A stretch of 64,000 bases of DNA. It comes from Eubacterium sp. (GTDB lineage: Bacteria > Bacillota > Clostridia > Peptostreptococcales > Anaerovoracaceae). The stretch is taken from the NCBI GenBank assembly GCA_017533915.1, contig JAFWHX010000020.1, positions 124,001 to 188,000 on the forward strand, in the 5' to 3' direction. Below are positions 16,951-26,403 of this stretch, piece by piece. A model generated the notes under the pieces. It saw nothing but the letters and a program-made list of their open reading frames with translations, was not told the origin of the DNA and did no database searches. A program made the position numbers and the translations under genes. Each line of letters begins with the position of its first letter. Within the stretch, counting starts at the first letter, position 1.

Positions 16951-18086
16951 CTGCTATATCCCTCCTTGAGATCGCCTTCTGCAGCGATATCCTGACCTAT
17001 CATGCGGAATGACATATTCTCCAGCCTGAATGCGGTATCAGGAGAATCGCATCCTGTACCTGCGACAGGGGACTTTGCACCTTCTCCGCCCATTATCATC
17101 GGAGCGATGAAACAGACTGCGTGGGTTGCCATGCCGGATGCGAGCACGGACCAGTTGATAGATGCTCCGCCTTCCACGAGGATTGAATCTATCTTCATGC
17201 TGCCTAGCTCTTTCATAAGATCCTGCATGCTCAATCTGCCATCGTCTCCACGGCTTACGCTAAGAATGAACACACCGCGGTCCTGATATGGCTTCAGCCG
17301 TTCCGGATCCGTTACGGAAGTCGCTATTATCGTATGTGGCAGCCAGCTCCTGTAGTTTCCTCCGTCAGCAGCGCCTGTGACTACTTTAGCACTGAGCGGG
17401 GTCCTGAGGTCGGTATCGCAGATCACCCTTACAGGATCCAGACCTTCTGCGTCTCTTACGTTCAGCATCGGGTCATCTGCGAGGACTGTTCCGATGCCTG
17501 CCAGTATAGCCATATGCTCCGCACGCATCTTATGTACATGGCGGCGTGATTCCTCGCAGCTTATCCATTTTGACTTTCCGGTAACTGATGCGATCTTTCC
17601 GTCAAGTGTCATGGCGTATTTGACCGTCACATACGGAAGGCCTGTGGTTATATAGTGGAAAAAGACTTTGTTGATAGAGTCGCACTCATCGCGGAGAAGA
17701 TCCGTGACGACGCGGATACCGGCATTTCTGAGGATCGATATGCCTTTTCCTGCGACAAGTGGGTTCGGGTCAGGTGATCCAACGAAGACTTCTGATATTC
17801 CGGCTTCGATAAGTGCGTCGGTGCATGGGGGCTGCTTGCCGTGATGGCAGCATGGCTCGAGCGTCACGTAGATTGAAGAACCTTTCGGGTCTTCAGTACA
17901 GTGCGCAAGGGCATTCCTCTCAGCATGGAGCTCGCCGTACCTTTCATGATATCCTTCTCCGATGATGCGGCCGTCTTTCACTATGACAGCTCCGACGAGC
18001 GGATTAGGTCCGGTATATCCTGCGCCCTTAAGCGCGAGCTCTATTGCGCGCCGCATGTATTTTCTGCTGTTTTCGTCGTTACACAT
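16935..18086 (-). CDS. ribD: Diaminohydroxyphosphoribosylaminopyrimidine deaminase / 5-amino-6-ribosylaminouracil reductase
   Basis: First gene of the rib operon, carrying out deamination and then NADPH reduction of the pyrimidine intermediate. The N-terminal deaminase has the zinc motifs HAERNAL and PCCHHGKQPPC; the C-terminal reductase starts near residue 150 (PYVTVKYAMTLDGKIA) and has ILVEGGASINWS. The chosen start at 18086 (MCNDENSRKYMRRAIELAL) has a poor ribosome site, but the frame upstream of it runs backwards through the riboswitch and terminator and cannot be coding. The product is 383 residues. The weak site may itself be part of expression control. Confidence 0.95.
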   Translation of the reverse strand: MCNDENSRKYMRRAIELALKGAGYTGPNPLVGAVIVKDGRIIGEGYHERYGELHAERNALAHCTEDPKGSSIYVTLEPCCHHGKQPPCTDALIEAGISEVFVGSPDPNPLVAGKGISILRNAGIRVVTDLLRDECDSINKVFFHYITTGLPYVTVKYAMTLDGKIASVTGKSKWISCEESRRHVHKMRAEHMAILAGIGTVLADDPMLNVRDAEGLDPVRVICDTDLRTPLSAKVVTGAADGGNYRSWLPHTIIATSVTDPERLKPYQDRGVFILSVSRGDDGRLSMQDLMKELGSMKIDSILVEGGASINWSVLASGMATHAVCFIAPMIMGGEGAKSPVAGTGCDSPDTAFRLENMSFRMIGQDIAAEGDLKEGYSRCSQE

Positions 18087-18189
18087 ATTTATCTGTTGTC
18101 TGATCTTTCTGTTAGTATTTTGTCGGTGCTCTGCGGAGTGTATTCTGACGACCTGCAGACACGGCTTTGTCTGGTGCCTGCCGGGTATC

Positions 18190-18217
18190 AAAAAAGCTCC
18201 GGGAAAGATCCCAGAGC
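18190..18217 (-). terminator. Terminator in the rib leader (riboswitch expression platform)
   Basis: Minus strand: GCTCTGGGA, loop TCTT, TCCCGGAGC, then TTTTTT. It lies between the FMN aptamer and ribD and should form when FMN is bound, ending transcription early. Confidence 0.88.
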
Positions 18218-18235
18218 ACATGAAAAAGCGATTTT

Positions 18236-18347
18236 CTCTCTTCTTCCATCCAGACTTTACTGTCGGTACCGGAATCACACCGGTTCATGCCGTTCGGCTC
18301 GCGGACTTTACCGCCGGTCGGGAATCACACCCTGCCCTGAAGATTCT
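18236..18347 (-). promoter_or_regulatory. FMN riboswitch (RFN element)
   Basis: The minus strand shows the conserved RFN blocks in order: TCTTCAGGGCAGGGTG, then ATTCCCGACCGGCGGTAAA, GTCCGCGAGC, GAACCGGTGTGATTCCGGT, ACCGACAGTAAAGTCTGGAT and GGAAGAAGA closing stem P1. This aptamer binds FMN and controls riboflavin genes. It starts about five bases after the predicted transcription start and is followed 18 bases later by a terminator, so the operon is regulated by transcription attenuation. Confidence 0.96.
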
Positions 18348-18357
18348 TTTCGATTTG

Positions 18358-18386
18358 AGTATATAGCACAGCAAAATGGCTGTCAA
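18358..18386 (-). promoter_or_regulatory. Promoter of the riboflavin operon
   Basis: Minus strand: perfect TTGACA (18381-18386), 17-base spacer, TATACT (18358-18363), directly upstream of the RFN element. Confidence 0.85.
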
Positions 18387-18420
18387 TAGCGAATTACAAG
18401 AAGAACGTGACTGTCTGCCG

Positions 18421-18449
18421 TTGAGTTTTACCGTCTTATGATATATAAT
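18421..18449 (+). promoter_or_regulatory. Promoter of the pgk-tpi fusion gene
   Basis: TTGAGT (18421-18426), 17-base spacer, perfect TATAAT (18444-18449). It leaves a leader of about 150 bases before the start codon. It diverges from the rib promoter 35 bases away. Confidence 0.75.
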
Positions 18450-18602
18450 GTAAATATAGTAAGCTGCAATGCGTAGTATTATATCGATACGCGCATCGCT
18501 TTATTGTTTGTTTTGATCAATTATGAGAAATGGCTGACCCGTGACCAGACGGGAGAAAGGAAAAGTCCGGAAGGATCGGAAAGCCGGACGTTATGTGAAG
18601 AA

Positions 18603-20555
18603 ATGAAAAAGACAATAAGAGACATCGATCTTAATAATAAGAAAGTGATCGTGAGATGTGACTTCAATGTACCTCTGGATGACGCAGGCGAGATCACAGA
18701 TGACACCAGAATAAGAGCCGCGCTGCCGACGATCCAGTATCTGCTTGACCACGGCGCGGGGATCATCCTCATGTCACACCTTGGAAGACCTAAAGGGGAG
18801 CCTGATCCAAAGTATTCACTCAAGGTAGTTGCAGAATATCTGGAAGAACTGCTTGGACATGAAGTTGAGTTCATGGATGTTGACTCAGTAGTAGATGAAT
18901 CGGTAAAGGAGAGGGCTGCCGCGCTCATCCCGGGCGAGATCATTCTGCTCCAGAATGTAAGATACCGCAAGGAAGAGACTGATAACGATCCTGAGTTCGC
19001 CAAAGAGCTCGCGGGACTCGCAGATATATTCGTCCAGGAAGCATTTGGTACTGCCCACAGAGCACATGCAAGCACAGCAGGGATCGCGGACTATATTCCT
19101 GCAGTTTCAGGATTCCTTATCGAGAAGGAAGTAAAGTTCCTGGATGCTGCTGTAAATAATCCGGAAAGACCGTTCGTCGCTATCATGGGCGGAGCAAAGG
19201 TCGTAGATAAGATCCAGGTGATCGAGAACCTGCTTGAAAAAGTGGACACTTTGATCATAGGCGGAGGAATGTCATACACATTCTTCAAGGCAATGGGATA
19301 TGAGATCGGGAAGTCTCTTCTCGATGCTGAGAATATCGGGCTTGCAAAAGAACTGATGGATAAGGCGAAAGCAAAGGGCGTGAAGTTTTTGCTCCCTGTA
19401 GATACTGTCTGCGCGGACGAGTTCAGCAACGATGCAAGGCGTGAGACATATCCGGTCGACAAGATCCCGGCTGGCATGATGGGAATGGATATCGGAGAGA
19501 AAACGCGTGAGCTGTTCGCTGAGGAGATCAAGAAAGCGAAGACGGTCGTATGGAACGGACCTATGGGAGTGTTCGAGATGCCGAACTTCGCTCTCGGTAC
19601 AAAGGCCGTAGCTGAAGCAATGGCTGAGAGCGATGCTATCACAGTTATCGGCGGCGGCGACTCTGCTGCGGCAGTCGAGGGATTCGGCCTCGGCTCAAAG
19701 ATGACTCACATCTCGACAGGCGGCGGCGCATCGCTCGAGTTCCTTGAGGGCAAAATCCTTCCGGGGATCGCGGTGATCGAAGATATGCCTGAAGGATCAG
19801 GTTCAAGGATCCCGTTCATCTGCGGGAACTGGAAGATGTTCAAGACGCCTGATGAGACGAGGGCATTTGCGGAAGCATTCAACCAGAAGCAGTTCAGGAC
19901 AGGAAGAAGGATCGGTATCTGCGCGCCTTATGTAGATCTTGATGCACTGAGAGAAGGATTCGAAGGAACATGGGTAGACTTCGGAGCAGAGAACGTCCAC
20001 TTCATGGATGAGGGCGCGTATACCGGAGAAGTTTCGCTTCCGATGCTCAAGGCTATCGGAATGAAGCTCGTTATAATCGGCCACTCCGAGAGAAGACAGT
20101 ATTTCGCGGAGACAGATGAGACATGTAATCTGAAGCTCAGGAAGGTGCTTGCTGAAAGCGACATCACACCGATCCTCTGCGTAGGAGAGAACATAGATAT
20201 CAGAAAAGCCGGCGGCGCGCTTGAGCACGTCGAAGGTCAGGTAAGGGCTGACTTTGAGGGAGTTACTGCAGAAGAAGCAGCAAAAGTCGTGGTCGCTTAC
20301 GAGCCTATCTGGGCGATCGGAACAGGTGAGACTGCTACACCTGAGCAGGCTGAAGAGATGTGCGCTCACATCAGAAGCGTCCTTGCTGAAATGTACGGAA
20401 AAGACACTGCAGAGAAAGTGATCATCCAGTACGGTGGCAGCGTTAAGCCGGAAAACGCGAGCGAGCTCATGGCAAAGCCTGACATCGACGGAGCTCTGGT
20501 AGGAGGAGCGAGCCTGGATCCGGACAAATTCGAGAAAATCGTGAATTTTGAATAG
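18603..20555 (+). CDS. pgk-tpiA: Phosphoglycerate kinase-triosephosphate isomerase fusion
   Basis: One uninterrupted frame joins two glycolytic enzymes. Residues 1-395 are [42 protein letters not shown] and [11 protein letters not shown], ending [17 protein letters not shown]. After a short linker ([12 protein letters not shown]) TIM begins at about residue 401: GNWKMFKT with catalytic Lys near 410, IIGHSERRQ with His near 493, [11 protein letters not shown] with Glu near 566 and the phosphate loop [14 protein letters not shown]. All key residues of both enzymes are intact. The start at 18603 ([10 protein letters not shown]) has only GTGAAG upstream; a longer frame from 18504 adds a non-conserved stretch. 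A similar fusion is known in Thermotoga maritima. No gapdh gene is adjacent. Confidence 0.96.
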   Translation: MKKTIRDIDLNNKKVIVRCDFNVPLDDAGEITDDTRIRAALPTIQYLLDHGAGIILMSHLGRPKGEPDPKYSLKVVAEYLEELLGHEVEFMDVDSVVDESVKERAAALIPGEIILLQNVRYRKEETDNDPEFAKELAGLADIFVQEAFGTAHRAHASTAGIADYIPAVSGFLIEKEVKFLDAAVNNPERPFVAIMGGAKVVDKIQVIENLLEKVDTLIIGGGMSYTFFKAMGYEIGKSLLDAENIGLAKELMDKAKAKGVKFLLPVDTVCADEFSNDARRETYPVDKIPAGMMGMDIGEKTRELFAEEIKKAKTVVWNGPMGVFEMPNFALGTKAVAEAMAESDAITVIGGGDSAAAVEGFGLGSKMTHISTGGGASLEFLEGKILPGIAVIEDMPEGSGSRIPFICGNWKMFKTPDETRAFAEAFNQKQFRTGRRIGICAPYVDLDALREGFEGTWVDFGAENVHFMDEGAYTGEVSLPMLKAIGMKLVIIGHSERRQYFAETDETCNLKLRKVLAESDITPILCVGENIDIRKAGGALEHVEGQVRADFEGVTAEEAAKVVVAYEPIWAIGTGETATPEQAEEMCAHIRSVLAEMYGKDTAEKVIIQYGGSVKPENASELMAKPDIDGALVGGASLDPDKFEKIVNFE

Positions 20556-20616
20556 TTTTTCTTGATTTTAAACATCCTGTATGCTAAACTAACTTAGTTG
20601 TAATGGAGGAATTATT

Positions 20617-20853
20617 ATGTATACAGTTTTAATGGTAATTATGGCGATCGTCAGCGTAGTGCTGATCCTGAGCGTACTGCTTCAGGAAGGCAACAGTGAC
20701 GGTCTTTCAGGTTCGATCGCTGGTGGTGCTGAGCAGCTTTTCGGTGAGAAGAGAGGCCGTGGATATCAGGGCATCCTTGAGAAGATCACAGCGGTATCAT
20801 CCGTGATCTTCATGGTTCTTGCGCTCGTACTCGTGGTGCTGGCAGGTAAGTAA
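20617..20853 (+). CDS. secG: Protein translocase subunit SecG
   Basis: Small membrane subunit of the SecYEG channel. The 78-residue product has two hydrophobic helices (residues 2-22 and 55-76) joined by the loop NSDGLSGSIAGGAEQLFG, the typical SecG sequence. TGGAGGAATTATT gives a clear ribosome site. It follows the pgk-tpi gene by 61 bases; a weak promoter-like pair (TTGATT, 16-base spacer, TAAACT) lies in between. The gene often sits near glycolytic genes and rnr/smpB in Firmicutes; the latter are absent here. Confidence 0.95.
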   Translation: MYTVLMVIMAIVSVVLILSVLLQEGNSDGLSGSIAGGAEQLFGEKRGRGYQGILEKITAVSSVIFMVLALVLVVLAGK

Positions 20854-20890
20854 TAAGACCTGGCAGGTACATCTTGATATGTTATCATCG

Positions 20891-20921
20891 GTAAGAGGCG
20901 CTTTTACAGGCGGCCTCTTAC
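20891..20921 (+). other. Hairpin between secG and the pyrophosphatase gene
   Basis: GTAAGAGGC (20891-20899) pairs perfectly with GCCTCTTAC (20913-20921). No T-run follows, so it may stabilise the secG mRNA end or act as a weak terminator. Confidence 0.55.
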
Positions 20922-20982
20922 TGACGTATATAACGCAATCATACTAATTTAACAGAATGACAAGAATGAGGAGGTTGATCGT

Positions 20983-22992
20983 ATGGAGTTTATTGCGCCT
21001 GTGTGTGCAGCTGTTGCTCTGGTAGTAGCATTTGCTCTTGCCAGCTGGGTCAAAGGCTGCGAAGATGGAACAGACAGGATGAAGGAGATCGCTGGACACA
21101 TCAGAGAAGGTGCGTTCGCGTTCCTCAAGAGTGAGTACAAATTCATGGTCATCGTTGTAGCGATCGTATTCGTACTTCTCTTTTTCTTTGTGAATCAGAT
21201 CACAGCAGGGCTGTATCTGATTGGAGCAGGACTGTCAGTACTCGCCGGATTCTTCGGTATGTACGTGGCTACGCTTGGTAATGTCAGAACAGCTAATGCG
21301 GCTAGAGAGTCTGGAATGTCAAGGGCTCTTAAGGTCGCTTTCAGAAGCGGCGCTGTCATGGGACTGTGCGTTGCCGGCCTCGGCCTGCTCGGTCTTTCAG
21401 TAATATTCGTTGCACTTGACTATGCGACAGTAGTACAGTGCGTAACAGGATTCGGCTTTGGAGCTTCCAGCATGGCTCTCTTCGGAAGGGTAGGCGGAGG
21501 CATCTACACCAAGGCGGCAGACGTAGGCGCTGACCTTGTTGGTAAAGTAGAAGCCGGTATTCCTGAAGATGACCCTAGAAACCCAGCGGTAATCGCCGAT
21601 AACGTTGGAGACAACGTAGGAGACGTTGCCGGAATGGGTTCTGACCTCTTTGAGTCATATGTTGGATCGATCATTTCCGCGATCACTCTTGCGGCGGTAG
21701 CTGCACAGGACGCGGAGGTATCAGGCGCATTCAGTGAGCAGACAGCAGCTCTGTTCCCGCTGATCCTTTCAGCGATCGGCCTTGCTGCATCAGTTATCGC
21801 TGTTCTGTTCGTCCGCGGCGGAAACAATGCGGATCCTGCAAAGCAGCTCGACCTTGCAACATATGTAAGCGCAATTATCGTGATCATCGCATCAATCGTT
21901 CTCTGCAACAAGATGCTCGGATCATACAATTATGCGTTTGCTATCATCGCCGGTCTTATCGTCGGAGTAGCGATTGGAAAGATCACAGAGGTCTACACTT
22001 CTGCAGACTACAAGTTCGTAAAGCATATCGCTGAGGAATCCCAGACAGGAGCAGCAACAACGATCATCAGCGGCCTTGGTGTCGGCATGATGTCAACGAT
22101 GCTCCCGATCATCTGCATCGCACTGGGAATCTATGTAGCTTATACATTTGCCGGTGTCTATGGTATCGCTCTTTCAGCTGTAGGTATGCTGTCGATCACA
22201 GGTATCACAGTAGCTGTAGACGCTTATGGCCCTGTATCAGACAATGCCGGCGGTATCGCTGAGATGTCTGAGCTTCCTGAGGAAGTAAGGAACATCACTG
22301 ATAAGCTCGACGCAGTTGGAAATACTACAGCAGCTATCGGTAAAGGATTTGCGATCTGCTCAGCTGCTCTTACTTCACTGGCTCTGTTCGTATCATATGC
22401 CAAGGTAGTACAGCTCGACAGCATCGACCTTCTGCACCCGATCGTTATCATCGGACTGTTCATCGGAGCTATGCTTCCGTTCGTATTCTCAGCCCTCACA
22501 ATGAACTCAGTTGGTAAGGCTGCAAATGAGATGGTTCAGGAAGTACGCCGTCAGTTCAAGGAAGATCCTGGTATCATGAAGGGAACATCAAAGCCTGATT
22601 ATACAAGATGCGTAAACATCTCAACACAGGCTGCTCTTAAGGAAATGATCGCTCCTGGACTCATGGCTATCATCGTTCCTGTAGTAGTCGGTAAAGTATT
22701 CGGAGCTCAGTGCCTGGCAGGACTTCTTGCTGGTGCGCTTGCATCCGGAGTAATGATGGCTATCATGATGAGTAACGCGGGCGGAGCCTGGGATAACGCC
22801 AAGAAGTACGTCGAGGAAGGGAACTTCGGCGGAAAGGGTTCTGAGACTCATAAGGCTGCAGTAGTAGGTGATACCGTAGGTGACCCGTTCAAAGATACAT
22901 CAGGCCCATCTATCAACATCCTCATCAAGCTTATGACGATCGTTTCACTCGTATGTGCTCCTCTGTTCGCAGAAGCACTGCTGACGATCTAA
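20983..22992 (+). CDS. hppA: Membrane-bound K+-dependent pyrophosphatase
   Basis: Couples hydrolysis of pyrophosphate to ion export across the cell membrane. The catalytic block [18 protein letters not shown] and [20 protein letters not shown] near residues 165-215 is intact, with the matching C-terminal block [17 protein letters not shown]. About 15-16 hydrophobic helices are present over 669 residues. In [10 protein letters not shown] (near residue 447) the position that is Lys in K+-independent enzymes is Ala, and Gly stands where these have Thr, so the enzyme should need K+. Whether it pumps Na+ or H+ cannot be decided by eye. GAGGAGG lies eight bases before the ATG. A strong terminator follows. 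Confidence 0.96.
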   Translation: MEFIAPVCAAVALVVAFALASWVKGCEDGTDRMKEIAGHIREGAFAFLKSEYKFMVIVVAIVFVLLFFFVNQITAGLYLIGAGLSVLAGFFGMYVATLGNVRTANAARESGMSRALKVAFRSGAVMGLCVAGLGLLGLSVIFVALDYATVVQCVTGFGFGASSMALFGRVGGGIYTKAADVGADLVGKVEAGIPEDDPRNPAVIADNVGDNVGDVAGMGSDLFESYVGSIISAITLAAVAAQDAEVSGAFSEQTAALFPLILSAIGLAASVIAVLFVRGGNNADPAKQLDLATYVSAIIVIIASIVLCNKMLGSYNYAFAIIAGLIVGVAIGKITEVYTSADYKFVKHIAEESQTGAATTIISGLGVGMMSTMLPIICIALGIYVAYTFAGVYGIALSAVGMLSITGITVAVDAYGPVSDNAGGIAEMSELPEEVRNITDKLDAVGNTTAAIGKGFAICSAALTSLALFVSYAKVVQLDSIDLLHPIVIIGLFIGAMLPFVFSALTMNSVGKAANEMVQEVRRQFKEDPGIMKGTSKPDYTRCVNISTQAALKEMIAPGLMAIIVPVVVGKVFGAQCLAGLLAGALASGVMMAIMMSNAGGAWDNAKKYVEEGNFGGKGSETHKAAVVGDTVGDPFKDTSGPSINILIKLMTIVSLVCAPLFAEALLTI

Positions 22993-23045
22993 GTCAGATA
23001 GCGCGTCATGGGGCCGCAGGCCGCAGGACGGCATAATATAGTATC

Positions 23046-23078
23046 AAAACCGCGTGCCGGAAGGCACGCGGTTTTTTT
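23046..23078 (+). terminator. Terminator after the pyrophosphatase gene
   Basis: AAAACCGCGTGCC, loop GGAA, GGCACGCGGTTTTTTT: a ten-base GC-rich stem followed by seven T. Confidence 0.95.
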
Positions 23079-23269
23079 GTATAAAGAGCATGCTCATGGT
23101 TGATGTGAATGAGTCAGGACGATCAAAGTCGATGTACTTTCTGGTCTGGATCATATAGGTGACCGATAGCTGTAATTCGGTAATAGACTGACTGTTTTCA
23201 AGGCTTCGGAACTTTACCATTCAGTGTGTAAGGAAGGAGTCTGAATATAGAAGAAAATGGAAAAAATGG
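23079..23269. other. Intergenic region upstream of the Tad locus
   Basis: No gene, RNA family or repeat is recognised here. It separates the pyrophosphatase terminator from the Tad promoter. Confidence 0.6.
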
Positions 23270-23298
23270 TTGACGTTGTATGGGGAAGTTGTTATGCT
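23270..23298 (+). promoter_or_regulatory. Promoter of the Tad pilus locus
   Basis: TTGACG (23270-23275), 17-base spacer, TATGCT (23293-23298). The leader to the first start codon is about 125 bases. Confidence 0.75.
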
Positions 23299-23352
23299 CT
23301 GTGTCACCAGAAAGGGTCAGGTCAAGTGTGAGCATGAATGCGAGCATGATAT

Positions 23353-23393
23353 GCGCAGAAGGTTTTGATCATGATATGGATCAAAAGATGCGC
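23353..23393 (+). promoter_or_regulatory. Stem-loop in the Tad leader
   Basis: TTTTGATC (23363-23370) pairs with GATCAAAA (23379-23386) around the loop ATGATATG; outside a small internal loop GCGCA (23353-23357) pairs with TGCGC (23389-23393). No T-run follows. It matches no riboswitch class I know. Confidence 0.6.
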
Positions 23394-23431
23394 CGCGGTG
23401 TGCTGTTTATCGGATCAGGAGGGGACTTGGG

Positions 23432-24445
23432 ATGGAAACGGTAAGGATAGGAGTAAGGATCAAGGACAGGGACTATAGGAACGCGCTTTTGAGAGGCCTT
23501 TCACATGAAAGCAGGGATTTTCAGTTCGCGGTGATAGATGGGGGTGATAATGGGATCACTGAAGATGAATGCCAGATCGTTCTGACAGATGAACAGGAGC
23601 CTCATCACGTGCCGGTTATAACCCTTACTTACCATGAAATGTACGATCTTGGATATCGTAAAGACAGGATGGAGATATTCAGGTATGAAGACGCCAGAGT
23701 CTTTGTGAACAAGATCATCTACTATTACGCCGAAATGAATGGTATAGATCTGTATTTCCATGGAAAAAGAAAGTGCAGGAAGATCGTGTTTTCGTCAATG
23801 AGGGGAGGATGCGGTACGACTGCGGCGGCGATGACTGCTGCAAGGTTCCTGAAATTCAGGTTTGACAGAAAGTCTCTTTTCATTAGTCTCTGCCCGATCG
23901 ACGGCTCCAGGGAATACACAGGGGCATGCGACGGCGGGAACATGCTGTCACTTCTTTATCACCTGAGTACAGGCGATGACGTACCTCTCTGCAAATTCAT
24001 ATCTTCACAGGACGGCGTGGATCATATTAGAGGGCAGAGAGACAACAGAGCGGCTTCGGAGATGACGATAAAAGAGATGAAGCAGCTGATAAAGCTGATA
24101 GACAGTATGGGACAATATGACTTCATTTTCATCGACGTCGGATCGCATTTAAGCTCTCTTGCAAGATTCCTTATGGACGGAGCGGACGTAAGAGTCGTGA
24201 TGAGGCAGAGAGGCGACAGCACAGACGAAAGAGGCTTTGATGATGGAAGCAGCGGAGCCGTGAGAGTGATAAACGTCATGGCTTTTGACGACGGGAGCGC
24301 CGCGGCAAGCACAGATGAAGTGGCTCTCTCATACGACCCGGGATCGTTCGTGGCGGGGGACAAAAGGACATACATCGATATAAGAGGCCGGTATGGAAAG
24401 GATATAGGTGTACTCGCGGAGAAGATAATGGGGTGCGCGGATTAG
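23432..24445 (+). CDS. TadZ/CpaE-like P-loop protein of the pilus locus
   Basis: A 337-residue cytoplasmic protein, probably the MinD-like localisation factor of the Tad machine. A deviant Walker A, SSMRGGCGTTAAAM, begins near residue 121; the usual KGGxGKST Lys residues are replaced by Arg and Thr, so ATP hydrolysis is doubtful, as in other TadZ proteins. FIFIDVGSHLSS near residue 230 occupies the place of the MinD Walker B/switch. The N-terminal 110 residues resemble a receiver-like domain only loosely (QIVLTDE). The ATG follows GGAGGGG by seven bases. It is the first gene of the Tad cluster and overlaps, or nearly touches, the ATPase gene. Confidence 0.75.
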   Translation: METVRIGVRIKDRDYRNALLRGLSHESRDFQFAVIDGGDNGITEDECQIVLTDEQEPHHVPVITLTYHEMYDLGYRKDRMEIFRYEDARVFVNKIIYYYAEMNGIDLYFHGKRKCRKIVFSSMRGGCGTTAAAMTAARFLKFRFDRKSLFISLCPIDGSREYTGACDGGNMLSLLYHLSTGDDVPLCKFISSQDGVDHIRGQRDNRAASEMTIKEMKQLIKLIDSMGQYDFIFIDVGSHLSSLARFLMDGADVRVVMRQRGDSTDERGFDDGSSGAVRVINVMAFDDGSAAASTDEVALSYDPGSFVAGDKRTYIDIRGRYGKDIGVLAEKIMGCAD

Positions 24446-24447
24446 AG

Positions 24448-25662
24448 ATGAACGGAAAGCTGAGGGATATTTACAGAGAAGACCTTAAGAGAGTGCGGAC
24501 GATCTTTGCGGGGCTGTCGGGATTCGAGCGGGAGACATTCACAGAGCAGTCATACAGGAGAGTCATCGAAGAAGAGGTCATGACAGACTGCAGTCTTACA
24601 GTGCCGGAGATAACGGAGCTCGTCGATCAGATATACGCAAGGACGAGGAGCAGGCTGGGAATACTCAAGTCTCTGGTAGATGACGACAGTATAAACGAGA
24701 TAATGGTGAATGGGACAGACAGCGTTTTTATCGAGGGGAAAGACGGGCTCAGGAAGGTGAACATCGAATTCGACTCGAGAGAAGAGCTGGAAGAGATAAT
24801 AAGAAACATAGCCGCGTCTGTGCGGAGAGAGATAAACGAGATGAACCCGATCCTGGACGCAAGACTGGAGAACGGCTCCAGAGTGAATGCCGTATTCAAA
24901 AACGTCGCCGCGGAAGGGCCGGTGCTGACGATAAGGAAATTCGCGAAAGAGAGGATCACAATAGCAAGGATGATACAAGAGGGGACGCTTACAGAAGAGG
25001 CTGCTGAAGCGCTGAAAACACTTGTGCGCTCAGGATATAACATTCTGATAAGCGGCGGCACTTCTTCAGGCAAGACGACATTCCTTAATGCTCTTACCGA
25101 CTATATCCCGCAAAGTGAAAGGGTGATCGTTATCGAGGACTCCAGAGAGCTGACGTTCAGGAATCTTCCGGATCTTGTTCAAATGGAATGTCACACTGCA
25201 AACTCTCAGGGAAACGGCGAAGTCACCATGGAGATGCTGATACGGACGAGCCTGCGTATGAGGCCTGACAGGATAATCGTCGGCGAAGTAAGAGGACAGG
25301 AAGTGGCGATGATGCTTCAGGCGATGAATACAGGGCATGACGGCAGCCTTACGACAGGACACGGAAACTCCGCAGCCGGAATGCTAAGACGGCTGGAGGC
25401 GATGTATCTTATGTCCGAGGAGATACCTCTTGAAGCAATAAGAGCGCAGATACTTGAAGGTATCGATATATGCGTACATCTTACCCGCACTGGCGACGGG
25501 AAGCGCAGTGTTACAGAGATAAGTGAGCTTACAGGATATAAAGATGGCGAATATGTCCTGAACAAACTGTTTGAGGCAGGAGAGAGCATGGAGCTCGTGA
25601 GTACAGGAATGAAAATCAGGAACAGGGGGAAGCTAGAGCTCAGCAGGCTTAAAGGGAGATAG
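24448..25662 (+). CDS. cpaF: Tad pilus assembly/secretion ATPase (CpaF/TadA)
   Basis: Hexameric ATPase of the type II/IV secretion superfamily that drives pilus extension (and in some systems retraction). Walker A ILISGGTSSGKTTFLNAL lies near residue 200 and the Walker B region MRPDRIIVGEVRGQE near 275, with the Asp box VIEDSRELTF between and His-box LTTGHGNS after. LVDDDSINEIMVNG near residue 78 is a CpaF hallmark. ATG 24448 gives 404 residues; a GTG at 24433, with GGAG 11 bases upstream, is an alternative that overlaps the tadZ-like gene. Four bases separate it from the tadB-like gene. Confidence 0.95.
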   Translation: MNGKLRDIYREDLKRVRTIFAGLSGFERETFTEQSYRRVIEEEVMTDCSLTVPEITELVDQIYARTRSRLGILKSLVDDDSINEIMVNGTDSVFIEGKDGLRKVNIEFDSREELEEIIRNIAASVRREINEMNPILDARLENGSRVNAVFKNVAAEGPVLTIRKFAKERITIARMIQEGTLTEEAAEALKTLVRSGYNILISGGTSSGKTTFLNALTDYIPQSERVIVIEDSRELTFRNLPDLVQMECHTANSQGNGEVTMEMLIRTSLRMRPDRIIVGEVRGQEVAMMLQAMNTGHDGSLTTGHGNSAAGMLRRLEAMYLMSEEIPLEAIRAQILEGIDICVHLTRTGDGKRSVTEISELTGYKDGEYVLNKLFEAGESMELVSTGMKIRNRGKLELSRLKGR

Positions 25663-25665
25663 TCG

Positions 25666-26403
25666 ATGGATTACAGGTCATACAAGGCAGGGAATGCTGA
25701 AAAGATCATGATCATGTTCGCGCTTGCAGTATCACTTTCAGCTGTCGGTGTGCTGTTCTATGACACGCCGCTTGCTGTTCTGGCAGCGCCACTGGTTTTT
25801 TTGCCGGCTGTCAAAGCCTATTCATACGAAATGGCTGGGAAGAGGCGGAACCGCCTCAGGAATCAGTTCAGAGATCTTCTGGACTCACTGGCGTCATCAT
25901 TTGCAGGAGGAAGACATCTCTATGAAGCTCTTGAAGAGGCACGGAAAGAGCTTTCGACAATATATGATGGGGATGACGAGATCTTAGCTGAGATCAGCGG
26001 TATGCTTAAAAAAATGGACGATGGGGACACTGATACGGCTGTCATGTCTGATTTTGCCGCCAGATCCGGAATAGAGGATATAGAGGTGTTCGCCAGGGTG
26101 TTCAGCGTATGCAGAGAGACGGGCGGAGACATGATCACTGCAATGACGGATGCATCAGGCATGCTGGCGGACAAGATAAAGATAGAGAACGGGATCAGGG
26201 CGCTCACTTCTCAAAAGAAGACAGAGGGTATGGTGATAAGCGTGATGCCGGTCGTGGTGATTTTGTTTCTGCGGGCTGTCGCGCCTGATTACATAGATGT
26301 GATGTATGGAAGCACAACAGGTATATGTCTTATGACTCTTGCTCTGGCAGCTGCTGTTTACTCGTATTACCTCATAAGGAAGATCACGGAGATAGAAGTA
26401 TGA
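25666..26403 (+). CDS. tadB: Tad pilus membrane platform protein (TadB-like)
   Basis: Type II secretion system F-domain protein. Two N-terminal helices (residues 14-50) are followed by the cytoplasmic bundle (QFRDLLDSLASSFAGGRHLYEALEEA, FARVFSVCRETGGDM) and two C-terminal helices (190-240). The SSFAGGRHLYEALEEA block is the usual core of the family. At 245 residues it is a little shorter than many TadB proteins. GGGAGA lies seven bases before the ATG. Its stop overlaps the start of the next gene (ATGA). It should form the membrane platform with the TadC-like partner. Confidence 0.9.
   Translation: MDYRSYKAGNAEKIMIMFALAVSLSAVGVLFYDTPLAVLAAPLVFLPAVKAYSYEMAGKRRNRLRNQFRDLLDSLASSFAGGRHLYEALEEARKELSTIYDGDDEILAEISGMLKKMDDGDTDTAVMSDFAARSGIEDIEVFARVFSVCRETGGDMITAMTDASGMLADKIKIENGIRALTSQKKTEGMVISVMPVVVILFLRAVAPDYIDVMYGSTTGICLMTLALAAAVYSYYLIRKITEIEV

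Noticed and set aside
18087-18278. N-terminal extension of ribD
   Set aside because: It would translate across the terminator and RFN element; the conserved deaminase starts at MCNDENSRKYM.
23299-23431. c-di-GMP riboswitch in the Tad leader
   Set aside because: The conserved GEMM blocks are absent; only a simple stem is seen.
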